Of a stretch of 64,000 nt of DNA, positions 27,918 through 35,983 are shown piece after piece. The position numbers were made by a program, and so were the translations under genes. The notes under the pieces were generated by a model. The model made no database searches and had not been told where the DNA came from. It saw only the letters and a list, made by a program, of their open reading frames with translations. Each line of letters begins with the position of its first letter. Position 1 is the first letter of the stretch. Source of the stretch: Maribellus maritimus. Lineage in GTDB: Bacteria > Bacteroidota > Bacteroidia > Bacteroidales > Prolixibacteraceae. The stretch is taken from contig NZ_JAIKLE010000009.1 in NCBI RefSeq assembly GCF_022267315.1, forward strand, positions 124,001-188,000. Direction: 5' to 3'.

Positions 27918-28139
27918 TTAATACTCGTCTTCATTAAAAAAGAAATCGTCTTTACTTGGATAATCCGGCCAAATATCTTCAATACTTTCATACATTTCCC
28001 CTTCGTCTTCAATTTCCTGAAGATTTTCAATTACTTCCAAAGGTGCTCCGGAACGAATTGCGTAATCAATCAGTTCATCTTTTGTTGCCGGCCAAGGGGC
28101 ATCTTCCAATTTCGATGCCAGTTCTAGAGTCCAATACAT
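27918..28139 (-). CDS. DUF2795-like small acidic protein
   Basis: This 73-aa cytoplasmic protein is built of helices: MYWTLELASKLEDAPWPATKDELIDYAIRSGAPLEVIENL, then an acidic tail (EDEGEMYESIEDIWPDYPSKDDF). The segment WPATKDELIDYAIRSGAP matches the DUF2795 helical repeat. It is typical of a small protein conserved throughout Bacteroidota. Its function is unknown; the conserved helical core and acidic end are compatible with a protein-binding module. A perfect hairpin terminator follows 21 bases after its stop. Confidence 0.82.
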   Translation of the reverse strand: MYWTLELASKLEDAPWPATKDELIDYAIRSGAPLEVIENLQEIEDEGEMYESIEDIWPDYPSKDDFFFNEDEY

Positions 28140-28231
28140 TTACTGAATTTTAAGCGGTTAAACTCATTTTTAACTTAGCCGCGAATATAATAAAAAAATG
28201 AAACGAAAAACAAATGCTCAAAAATTTTTTA

Positions 28232-28789
28232 TCAATGCTTCCAGGGTGTTTCTTCAAAACCATTGTCAGCAGCCAGTTTACGCGCCATAATAAATAAAAA
28301 ATCAGACAGTCTGTTTATGTATTTAATAATTTCCTTTTCAACAGGCGCATGTTCCGAAAATTCAAGGATACGTCTCTCAGCGCGCCGGCACACTGTTCTT
28401 GCTACATGACACTGAGATACAACAGTATTGCCTCCCGGAAGAATAAATTGTCTAAGTTCAGGGAGGTTCTTTTCCAACTCATCAATTGCACTCTCTATTT
28501 CCACTATATCCTGTTCTTTTACCGACAAAGAAAGAGTAAATTCATTCCCTTTTTTGTCAGAAGCAAGCCGAGATCCGATATTAAATAATTTATTCTGAAT
28601 CTGAATTAGATATGTATTCTCATCCTCAGGCAGATGGTGGGAGCGCAATAAACCAATCCATGAATTTAGTTCATCAACTGTCCCGTAAGCTTCCAGTCTG
28701 AAATCGTATTTTTTCACCCTGCTTCCGCCAACCAACCCGGTTGTTCCGTCATCTCCTGTTTTGGTGTATATTTTAACTTTTTTACTCAT
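28232..28789 (-). CDS. Cob(I)yrinic acid a,c-diamide adenosyltransferase (PduO-type)
   Basis: This 185-aa cytoplasmic enzyme transfers the adenosyl group of ATP to cob(I)alamin. The N-terminal ATP-binding segment IYTKTGDDGTTGLVGGSRV and the RLEAYGTVDELNSWIGLLR block are diagnostic. So is the C-terminal HVARTVCRRAERRI segment, followed by KYINRLSDFLFIMARK. Its ATG lies four bases after the stop of the upstream ABC ATPase gene, so the two are translated from one message. No cobalamin riboswitch is visible ahead of the pair, and no B12-dependent enzyme gene is nearby. Confidence 0.92.
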   Translation of the reverse strand: MSKKVKIYTKTGDDGTTGLVGGSRVKKYDFRLEAYGTVDELNSWIGLLRSHHLPEDENTYLIQIQNKLFNIGSRLASDKKGNEFTLSLSVKEQDIVEIESAIDELEKNLPELRQFILPGGNTVVSQCHVARTVCRRAERRILEFSEHAPVEKEIIKYINRLSDFLFIMARKLAADNGFEETPWKH

Positions 28790-28793
28790 CGAA

Positions 28794-29495
28794 CTAATAT
28801 ACCGGATTTTTATTAATTATATCCGATTCTATTTCTCCATCTTTTAGTTTTACAATACGATGCGCGTGCCTTGCAATATCTTCTTCGTGGGTAACCATTA
28901 CCAAAGTGTTTCCTTTTCGGTGAATCTCAGCAAATAACTTCATAATCTCCTCTGAGATTTTTGAATCAAGGTTTCCCGTAGGCTCATCAGCCAAAAGTAA
29001 TGAAGGTTTATTAACCAACGCTCGAGCTATTGCTACTCTCTGCCGTTGGCCACCCGACAATTCGTTGGGACGGTGTTCCATCCTGTCTTCCAATCCAACA
29101 TCAGTCAAAATTTGCTCTGCCCTGTTTTTTCTTTCATGCTTCCGTATTCCCGAATACACCAAAGGTAACATCACATTTTCAAGAGCTGAATTTCGTGGTA
29201 ACAGGTTAAATACCTGGAAGACAAAACCTATCTCTGAATTTCTGATTTCGGCCAAACGGTCGTCAGACAAACGACTCACATCTTTCCCGTTTAAAACATA
29301 TTTCCCGTTGCTGGGTGTATCAAGACAGCCCAAAATATTCATCAAAGTAGACTTCCCTGAACCCGACGCTCCCATAATTGCTACATATTCTCCCCGGTGA
29401 ATATCGAGCGAAACCGAACGCAATGCCCTGACAACCTGTGTACCTACCCTATAGTTTTTAGTGATATTTTTAATGTGTATTATTTTCTCTTCCAT
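28794..29495 (-). CDS. ABC transporter ATP-binding protein (MacB/LolD-like)
   Basis: This is a 233-aa nucleotide-binding subunit. Walker [10 protein letters not shown] is at 42-50, the Q-loop lies in [17 protein letters not shown], the signature LSGGQ is at 146-150, and Walker B LLLADEP is at 166-172, with a D-loop GNLDS and a switch His in MVTHEED. The overall sequence and 230-aa length fit the MacB/LolD/FtsE-like group that energises lipoprotein or macrolide-type exporters. No permease gene lies beside it; the only coupled neighbour is the cobalamin adenosyltransferase, 4 bases downstream. The partner permease is therefore encoded elsewhere. Confidence 0.93.
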   Translation of the reverse strand: MEEKIIHIKNITKNYRVGTQVVRALRSVSLDIHRGEYVAIMGASGSGKSTLMNILGCLDTPSNGKYVLNGKDVSRLSDDRLAEIRNSEIGFVFQVFNLLPRNSALENVMLPLVYSGIRKHERKNRAEQILTDVGLEDRMEHRPNELSGGQRQRVAIARALVNKPSLLLADEPTGNLDSKISEEIMKLFAEIHRKGNTLVMVTHEEDIARHAHRIVKLKDGEIESDIINKNPVY

Positions 29496-29528
29496 ATTTC
29501 CAGTTTTAATTATAGGTAAACAAGCTGG

Positions 29529-30071
29529 CTATTTTATTACATAATGTTGCGATTGAAATTTTTCATCAAATATAATGAAGTCCGCTGTTAAAAGCTCAAT
29601 CAAAATTGTCCCATCTCCTTTTTCAAGCAAAGGTTTTAAAGTGTAGTTTTCCTTTTTGTCAGTCTTTTGTTTGAGAAAAAAGTACTTCCCGTATTCACAA
29701 AAACTTTTTACAATTACATCTGGCTTTTTTCCAAAAATAAAAAAAGCACTTTTTATTTCGATTGTTGATTTTTCTTTCCTAAAAAACTCAGTACCAACAC
29801 TTTTAAAAACAGTTTCAGAGTTAAATTTTTGAAGCACTCCGGTAACATCAACAGAAATACTTTCATCACAAAAAACATGACAGGGTTGAAAATAGTTTAA
29901 CAGCCGAAAAAGCAACTTTATTTGATTTTTTTCCCAGGTGCCTTTATTCATTTTTTCAATTTCATCAAAAACATAAAAACCAGCTGAAACAAATAAAACA
30001 TTGGTTATCAAATTATATACAAATGGAGAATGAATTCCAAAACCCTTTTTATTACTTCTAATTGTTTTCAA
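29529..30071 (-). CDS. Diverged SAM-methyltransferase-like protein, probable pseudo-enzyme
   Basis: This 180-aa protein begins with MKTIRSNKKGFGIHSPFVYNLITNV. The IHSPFV segment is a hallmark of a class of Bacteroidota class I SAM-dependent methyltransferases. In those, a region reading like YFQP-x-x-ILELGTSLG binds SAM. Here the equivalent LLNYFQPCHVFCDESISVDVTG lacks the Gly-rich loop, and no other SAM motif is seen. The protein therefore looks like a truncated or degenerate member. It is Lys/Phe-rich and hydrophobic in places (VLFVSAGFYVF), but I see no clear signal peptide. It lies divergent from recG with a 37-base gap and ends 33 bases before the ABC ATPase start. Confidence 0.6.
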   Translation of the reverse strand: MKTIRSNKKGFGIHSPFVYNLITNVLFVSAGFYVFDEIEKMNKGTWEKNQIKLLFRLLNYFQPCHVFCDESISVDVTGVLQKFNSETVFKSVGTEFFRKEKSTIEIKSAFFIFGKKPDVIVKSFCEYGKYFFLKQKTDKKENYTLKPLLEKGDGTILIELLTADFIIFDEKFQSQHYVIK

Positions 30072-30076
30072 TCCAC

Positions 30077-30105
30077 TTTGTTTTTAAATGATATAATTAT
30101 ATTTG
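30077..30105 (+). promoter_or_regulatory. Candidate promoter of recG
   Basis: TTTG at 30077-30080, a 17-base spacer, then TATATTTG at 30098-30105, an exact TAnnTTTG -7 box. It ends three bases before the recG ATG at 30109, which suggests a leaderless or nearly leaderless mRNA. Confidence 0.5.
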
Positions 30106-30108
30106 TTT

Positions 30109-32211
30109 ATGCCAGAATTTCTCGACCAAGATATAAAGTTTCTTCCGGGAGTTGGCCCCAAAAGAGCCGAACTTTTGAACAAAGAGCTGAGCATAAAAAC
30201 GTTCAGAGATTTAATCTATTATTTTCCGTTTAAATACATCGACAGAACAAAGTTTTACAGGATTGCCGAGATTCATTCGCAAATGCCTTACATTCAAATA
30301 AAAGGCAAAATCCGCGCTATAGAAACTGTAGGTACTAAAAACAAGGAACGTTTATCTGCCCGCTTTTTTGATGATTCGGGAAGCATTGAACTGGTTTGGT
30401 TTCGGTCGGTAAAATGGCAAAAAGAAAATCTCAGTTTAAACAAAGAGTATATCGTTTTTGGGAAGCCATCTGATTTTAACGGCAAACTGAACTTGGTTCA
30501 TCCTGAAATGGAAACCGAGGAAGAAATGCAGTTAAAACCTGTGGGCCTTTTTCAGGGATATTATGTTACCACTGAAAAAATGAAAAACAAATACCTCACT
30601 TCCAAAACGATAAACAAATTTCAACTTACGCTTATTCAGCTTGCAAAGAATAAGATAAGAGAAACACTTCCGGAACCACTTATTCACAAACTAAAACTCA
30701 CCTCGCTTGAAAGGGCGCTGACAACCATTCATAAGCCGGAAAATACAATTGATTTAAAAAACGCAACTTTTCGTTTAAAATTTGAGGAACTTTTTCATAT
30801 TCAGTTAAAAATTCTGGCGCTGAAAAGCAAACGTGAAAGTAAATTCAAAGGCTTTAAATTTGAACACGTCGGATATAATTTTAATACATTTTACAAAGAT
30901 TTTTTACCTTTTGAACTTACGGGCGCTCAAAAACGAGTGGTAAAAGAAATTCGCCGGGATGTAAACCGTAATGTTCAAATGAACCGGCTTTTACAAGGCG
31001 ATGTAGGCAGCGGAAAAACACTGGTTGCATTATTAACCATGCTTTTGGCAATGGACAACGGATTTCAAAGTTGTATAATGGCACCTACCGAAATTTTAGC
31101 ACAACAACATTTCCAGTCAGTTTCGCAATTTTTGCAGGGAATGAATATTGAAGTCGGATTATTAACCGGTTCAACCAAAACCAAAGATCGAAAAATTTTA
31201 CATGAAAAACTCGAAAGTGGGGAACTTCAAATTTTAATTGGCACCCACGCCTTGATTGAAGATGTTGTTGTTTTCAAAAATCTTGGTTTAGTTGTAATTG
31301 ACGAACAACATCGTTTTGGCGTTGCCCAGCGAGCCAAACTGTGGCAAAAAAACGATTTGATTCCCCCGCATATTCTCGTAATGACAGCCACACCAATTCC
31401 ACGCACCCTTGCAATGACGGTTTATGGCGATTTGGATGTTTCAGTAATAGATGAACTGCCTCCGGGACGAAAACCAGTTCAAACCTGGCATTTTTTTGAA
31501 AACAAACGCAAACAGGTGCTCAATTTTTTACGACAACAACTGGAAAAGGGAACACAAATATATATTGTTTATCCACTGATTTCGGAATCGGAAAAAATGG
31601 ATTTTAAAAACCTTGAAGATGGATACAAACAGATAAAAGAGGCTTTTCCTGATGTTGAAATAAGTATGGTTCATGGAAAACTAAAACCCAACTTTAAGGA
31701 AAAAATGATGCAGGAATTTAAAGCCGGAAAAACCCGGATAATGGTGGCAACAACAGTAATTGAAGTTGGTGTTGATGTTCCAAATGCATCGGTTATGGTA
31801 ATAGAAAGCGCAGAACGTTTTGGTCTTTCACAACTACACCAGTTGCGTGGAAGAGTAGGGCGAGGAGCCGAACAATCTTATTGCATCCTGATGTCTTCGT
31901 ACAAAATTGGCACGGAAAGCAAAAAACGAATGGAAACCATGGTGCGCACCAACGACGGTTTTGATATTGCCGAGGTCGATATGAAACTACGTGGCCCCGG
32001 CGACATTGAAGGAACACAACAATCCGGAATTGGTTTCGACCTTAAAATTGCTAACCTTGGCAAAGACGGCAAAATCCTTGAACTTGCCCGAAATACTGCC
32101 TCCGAAATTCTCAGTGACGATCCGAATCTGTCTAAAGAAGAAAACCGGCTTTTATTAAAAAATCTGCTTGCTTCAAAAAACACAGATTTCGACTGGAGTT
32201 CGATAAGTTAG
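30109..32211 (+). CDS. recG: ATP-dependent DNA helicase RecG
   Basis: This 700-aa enzyme reverses stalled replication forks and branch-migrates Holliday junctions. ATG 30109 (MPEFLDQDIKFLPGVGPKRAE) gives the normal RecG N-terminus; a TTG two codons earlier is less likely. The wedge/OB domain occupies the first about 190 residues (KGKIRAIETVGTKNKERLSARFFDDSG). Helicase motif I GDVGSGKT is at 297-304, motif II is DEQH (VVIDEQHRFGVAQRAKLW), and motif III is MTATPIPRTLAMTVYGDLD. ATTVIEVGVDVPNASVMVIESAERFGLSQLHQLRGRVGRG closes the motor. The length matches the family (about 690-700). It is apparently monocistronic. Confidence 0.96.
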   Translation: MPEFLDQDIKFLPGVGPKRAELLNKELSIKTFRDLIYYFPFKYIDRTKFYRIAEIHSQMPYIQIKGKIRAIETVGTKNKERLSARFFDDSGSIELVWFRSVKWQKENLSLNKEYIVFGKPSDFNGKLNLVHPEMETEEEMQLKPVGLFQGYYVTTEKMKNKYLTSKTINKFQLTLIQLAKNKIRETLPEPLIHKLKLTSLERALTTIHKPENTIDLKNATFRLKFEELFHIQLKILALKSKRESKFKGFKFEHVGYNFNTFYKDFLPFELTGAQKRVVKEIRRDVNRNVQMNRLLQGDVGSGKTLVALLTMLLAMDNGFQSCIMAPTEILAQQHFQSVSQFLQGMNIEVGLLTGSTKTKDRKILHEKLESGELQILIGTHALIEDVVVFKNLGLVVIDEQHRFGVAQRAKLWQKNDLIPPHILVMTATPIPRTLAMTVYGDLDVSVIDELPPGRKPVQTWHFFENKRKQVLNFLRQQLEKGTQIYIVYPLISESEKMDFKNLEDGYKQIKEAFPDVEISMVHGKLKPNFKEKMMQEFKAGKTRIMVATTVIEVGVDVPNASVMVIESAERFGLSQLHQLRGRVGRGAEQSYCILMSSYKIGTESKKRMETMVRTNDGFDIAEVDMKLRGPGDIEGTQQSGIGFDLKIANLGKDGKILELARNTASEILSDDPNLSKEENRLLLKNLLASKNTDFDWSSIS

Positions 32212-32281
32212 CCAGTTCCTAAAAAACGATCTTGACGTTTATTAATTTGAAATATAGTCACAAGCATTTTTTGAAAATTTT

Positions 32282-33034
32282 ATGAAGAAACAATATCACA
32301 TATTAAATGGAGACTCACTTAAACAGCAATTTCCCAAAACTATTGATGGAGAAATTATTGTCGCCAGGGAGTGTTTTGTAGATGGAAGTGTGGAAGGAGA
32401 GCAACTGGATGAGTTGTTTGCTTCCAGGGCCAGATTTCTTTATCAGAATTACAAAGAGCCTCAAAAGGCTTATTACAATAATGTGGTTCCTGAGTTTCAA
32501 AAAATTCAAAATATAAAAGACAATTCCGATATTAACCTTTGGTTTGAGGATGATCTGTTTTGTCAGGTGAATTTTTGGTTTGTTGCAAGCCTTCTGGAAA
32601 AAACAATTTGCAGCAGTAATACGGTATATCTTATTAGACCCAAATCTCATAACCAATATGGTTTTGCAGGCTTAAATCAATCTGAATTAATTTCAATTTA
32701 TAAAAAAAGAGTACTTCTGACTCGTTTGGATAAAGTAGCAGGTCTGTGGAAATCATATCAAAACAATAATAAAGAAGAATTAATTGCTGCGGCCCGTCAA
32801 CTAAAAAAATCATTTCCCTTTATCCTTCCTGCAGTACAGGCACATATTGAAAGAATACCAACAAAAAACAGTCCGGGCAGGCCCGTCCTTTCTTTGTTGG
32901 AAATAATGAACGATTTAGATACAAAAGAATTTGGACCGGTTTTTAGGGAATTCTGCAAACGGGAAAATATTTACGGATTTGGCGACTTGCAGGTAAAAAG
33001 GCTTTTTGATGAAATTAATAAGCCTTCGAATTAA
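32282..33034 (+). CDS. DUF1835-like protein
   Basis: This 250-aa cytoplasmic protein shows the DUF1835 pattern. It starts HILNGDSLKQQFPKTIDGEIIVARECFVDG and has a central NLWFEDDLFCQVNFWFV segment, followed by a helical C-terminal half with RPVLSLLEIMNDL and GFGDLQVKRLFDEI. The function of the family is not known; the acidic-aromatic DLFCQVN core is its most conserved feature. There is no signal peptide. It sits 70 bases after recG, without clear coupling. The 296-base gap to the next gene (33035-33330) contains no ORF, hairpin or consensus promoter that I can see. Confidence 0.75.
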   Translation: MKKQYHILNGDSLKQQFPKTIDGEIIVARECFVDGSVEGEQLDELFASRARFLYQNYKEPQKAYYNNVVPEFQKIQNIKDNSDINLWFEDDLFCQVNFWFVASLLEKTICSSNTVYLIRPKSHNQYGFAGLNQSELISIYKKRVLLTRLDKVAGLWKSYQNNNKEELIAAARQLKKSFPFILPAVQAHIERIPTKNSPGRPVLSLLEIMNDLDTKEFGPVFREFCKRENIYGFGDLQVKRLFDEINKPSN

Positions 33035-33330
33035 AAAGTTCTGGTTTATTGTCAATAGAATAATATTATCTCCAAAAACCAAAAAGGATTGATTCAAATA
33101 ACAAGACTACTTTTTTATAAATTTCTATCTATATTAGTACGGTTGAAACCAAAAACGAACAAAGAACTTTCAAAAAAAATTGAAACAAAATAACGCCAAA
33201 TATAAACAATCTCAAACCACGGAGTAAAAGTTGCTTTCCCTCAATTAAAACAGGCCGCAAATGAAATTATTATAAAACACATACACCTCTTATAAATTTA
33301 TCTACTAAAAAAATCAAACACTAAACTTTC

Positions 33331-34551
33331 ATGAAAAAACAACTATTAACTGTTGCGCTATTAACAATCGTTTGTATCCATTCATTTTCTCAAATTTTAT
33401 TTGAGAAAGGATATTTTATCAGTGCCTCAAACCAAAAAATCGACTGTTTAATTAAAAATATGGATTGGAAAAGAAACCCTGTTGAATTTGAATACAAACT
33501 CACACAATCTGCAATGCTCCAGACAGCAACGATTGAGACAGTAAAAGAGTTTGGTATCAATGGAGTTTCCAAATATACCAGAGCTATGGTAAAAATTGAC
33601 AGATCTTCTGATAACATAAATTCTATGAGTTCTGAAAGAAATCCTGTCTTCCTTGAGAAACGACTTTTTCTCAAGGTACTTGTAGAAGGGGAAGCTTCAT
33701 TATTTCTTTATGAAGATAAAAACCTGACCAGATTCTTTTTCAAAAATAAGGATTCCGAAGTTGAACAACTTGTATTTAAGCGCTATAGGTTAAATAATAA
33801 GATTGGTAAGAATGAGTATTACAAGCAACAACTTCTAAATAACTTTAAATCTCAGAATTTATCGTCAAACGATGTTAGATATATAAAATATAACAGAAAA
33901 GATTTAGAACAATTTTTTATAACAGCCAACAATCAAACAGGCACTGAATATTCAAGCTACAATTCTGTTGAAAAAAAAGAGCTTTTTAATTTATCTCTCC
34001 GACCGGGATTAAACGCAAGCAGCTTGGCGGTACAAAATGCCTCATCAGATTTTAGGAACGTTGATTTTGAGAATAAATATGGACTCAGATTGGGTATCGA
34101 AGCTGAGTTTATCTTACCTTATTATAAAAATAAATGGACTATAATAACCGAACCAACTTTTCAATATTATTCTTCAACCAAATCTGAAACAAAAAATATT
34201 TCAGGAGGAGAACTCATTTCAGAAGTAAATTACCAATCAATTGAGATACCGGTTGGAGTACGTCACTATTTTTACCTCAATGAAAAATCGAAATTCTTCG
34301 TAAATGTTTCCTATATTTTTGATTTTAGTAGTAATTCATCTATTGAATTCACAAGAAACGACGGTTCTTTACTCAGCAAACTTGAAATAGAACCAAGACG
34401 AAACCTGGCTTTGGGTATTGGTTATAAATTTAAAGACAAATATGGCCTTGAATTGCGATATTTAACTGACCGGGAGCTTTTAGGCAGCCATGTTCAATGG
34501 AGTTCTGAATACAGAACATTCTCTGTAATTTTCGGTTATTCGCTGTTTTAA
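33331..34551 (+). CDS. Outer-membrane beta-barrel protein of unknown function
   Basis: This 406-aa protein has a signal peptide (MKKQLLTVALLTIVCIHSFSQ). The N-terminal part (about 22-200) contains the stretch ILFEKGYFISASNQKIDCLIKNMDWKRNP, which is common in Bacteroidota outer-membrane proteins. The C-terminal about 200 residues are a PorT-like or OmpW-like barrel of amphipathic strands (LSLRPGLNAS, YGLRLGIEAEFIL, WTIITEPTFQYYS, YQSIEIPVGVRHYF, LALGIGYKFKDKYGLELRY). The protein ends in FGYSLF with the terminal Phe used for outer-membrane insertion. It converges on the eCIS operon; I found no clear terminator in the 77 bases between them. Confidence 0.75.
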   Translation: MKKQLLTVALLTIVCIHSFSQILFEKGYFISASNQKIDCLIKNMDWKRNPVEFEYKLTQSAMLQTATIETVKEFGINGVSKYTRAMVKIDRSSDNINSMSSERNPVFLEKRLFLKVLVEGEASLFLYEDKNLTRFFFKNKDSEVEQLVFKRYRLNNKIGKNEYYKQQLLNNFKSQNLSSNDVRYIKYNRKDLEQFFITANNQTGTEYSSYNSVEKKELFNLSLRPGLNASSLAVQNASSDFRNVDFENKYGLRLGIEAEFILPYYKNKWTIITEPTFQYYSSTKSETKNISGGELISEVNYQSIEIPVGVRHYFYLNEKSKFFVNVSYIFDFSSNSSIEFTRNDGSLLSKLEIEPRRNLALGIGYKFKDKYGLELRYLTDRELLGSHVQWSSEYRTFSVIFGYSLF

Positions 34552-34628
34552 CAAGTATCACAACGTTACAGCCGGGTATTCAGGAGAAATATAGAACGTA
34601 GTATCAGATTCCTTGCCGCGCACTTCCT

Positions 34629-35948
34629 TTAATCCATACGAATCATCTTTCCTTCTTTCTGATATTCCTTCTGGATTCCGGCCATTAAATCAGTTTGGGA
34701 AATGGTTGTTGATTTATTCTCAAGCGTTTTAAGTCCGGCGTAGTGAATAACATTAACAATATTAGCACCCGTTAAATCGTATTTTTGCGCCACATCTTTC
34801 AATACAATTTTTTTATCGAGCTTTACATGTTCAGGAAGGTAATTTCCCCATAATGTACGTCGCTCAGGAACACCTGGATTTTCAAATTCAACCATAGAAT
34901 TAAAGCGGCGTGTAAACGAAGAATCGATGTTGTTTTTCAGATTAGAGGCGAGAATAACAAGACCAGAATGAGATTCGATACGTTGTAAAAGATAAGAAAC
35001 TTCCTGGTTGGCATATTTATCGTGGGCGTCGCGTACGTTGGTGCGTTTGCCAAAAATTGCGTCTGCCTCGTCAAAAAACAAAATCCAGTCTTTGTTGGCC
35101 GCCTTGTCAAACAACTTGGAGAGATTTTTTTCTGTTTCGCCAATGTATTTTGAAACCACCATGGAAAGGTCAATGCGATATACATCGCGGTTAGTATATT
35201 TTCCCAAAAGGCAGGCCGTCATTGTTTTTCCTGTCCCCGGCGGCCCATGAAACAACACACGAAATCCCGGTTTTATTTTGCCTTTCATTCCCCAGGCATT
35301 CAACAAAGTATCGTTATATCTTAGCCATGTCTCAATCTCTTTTATTTCCAACATTGTTTTTTCCTGCAACACCAAATCGTTCCATTCCAACTCAGTTGTA
35401 ATTCGTTGCGCCGGGAAATCGCTGCTCATACCTGGTTTTGAAATTTTGCCTGAAATAAATAAATCAACATATTCTTCGTCAAGTAAAATGCGCCCGCTCA
35501 TTTTAGGTTCGCCATGATTTGTAGGTTCGAGATACAATACATTTTTTCGTGCAAACAGGTGTTCATCCTCAAAAACCCCGGCAACTTCAACCCTCTTTTT
35601 TAAATCTTTTCCGGCCAGAATGTAAAGGGCTGTCTCGCCTGTAGGTAAAATACCGCGATGATTTTTACCTTTAATGCCGCCAAATTCGGGGAAGTCACCA
35701 CCATTGGGAAGATAAGCTGAAATAAGCGGCCCAAAAAATCCGGGATCGATATACGGGATAAGCGCCAGAAACAAAACTACTACTTCTGTAAAAGAAAGCC
35801 GGTTTTCAAGAATAAACTTCGAAAGTTCCGATTGGTCCATATCCTCCTGTTGAAAAACGGGTAAACGCACTTTATTTCGTTTAAATTCCAGTTCAAAACG
35901 CGACTGTATTACTTTCGTTAAATATTCAGGAACTCTTGATGGTTTCAT
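34629..35948 (-). CDS. eCIS AAA+ ATPase (Afp15/Pvc15-like)
   Basis: This 439-aa cytoplasmic ATPase has Walker A GPPGTGKT at 235-242, Walker B FFDEAD at 291-296 and an Arg finger in SSFTRRFN near 347-348. The N-terminal about 200 residues are non-catalytic (VVLFLALIPYIDPGFFGPLISAYL; GDFPEFGGIKGKNHRGILPTGETALYI). This arrangement is typical of the eCIS ATPase. In PVC systems Pvc15 is needed to load the effector into the tube or complete assembly; disassembly by a ClpV-like action has not been shown. Here the gene closes the operon, just after the second DUF4157 protein. That fits a role in cargo loading, although the position is only suggestive. Confidence 0.92.
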   Translation of the reverse strand: MKPSRVPEYLTKVIQSRFELEFKRNKVRLPVFQQEDMDQSELSKFILENRLSFTEVVVLFLALIPYIDPGFFGPLISAYLPNGGDFPEFGGIKGKNHRGILPTGETALYILAGKDLKKRVEVAGVFEDEHLFARKNVLYLEPTNHGEPKMSGRILLDEEYVDLFISGKISKPGMSSDFPAQRITTELEWNDLVLQEKTMLEIKEIETWLRYNDTLLNAWGMKGKIKPGFRVLFHGPPGTGKTMTACLLGKYTNRDVYRIDLSMVVSKYIGETEKNLSKLFDKAANKDWILFFDEADAIFGKRTNVRDAHDKYANQEVSYLLQRIESHSGLVILASNLKNNIDSSFTRRFNSMVEFENPGVPERRTLWGNYLPEHVKLDKKIVLKDVAQKYDLTGANIVNVIHYAGLKTLENKSTTISQTDLMAGIQKEYQKEGKMIRMD

Positions 35949-35983
35949 TTATCCGGTCTGTTTTGTATAAATCTGACAACGGT

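Noticed and set aside
34629-35948. AAA+ ATPase as a stand-alone defence protein
   Set aside because: The N-terminal region and place at the end of the eCIS operon fit Pvc15; no defence partner is present.
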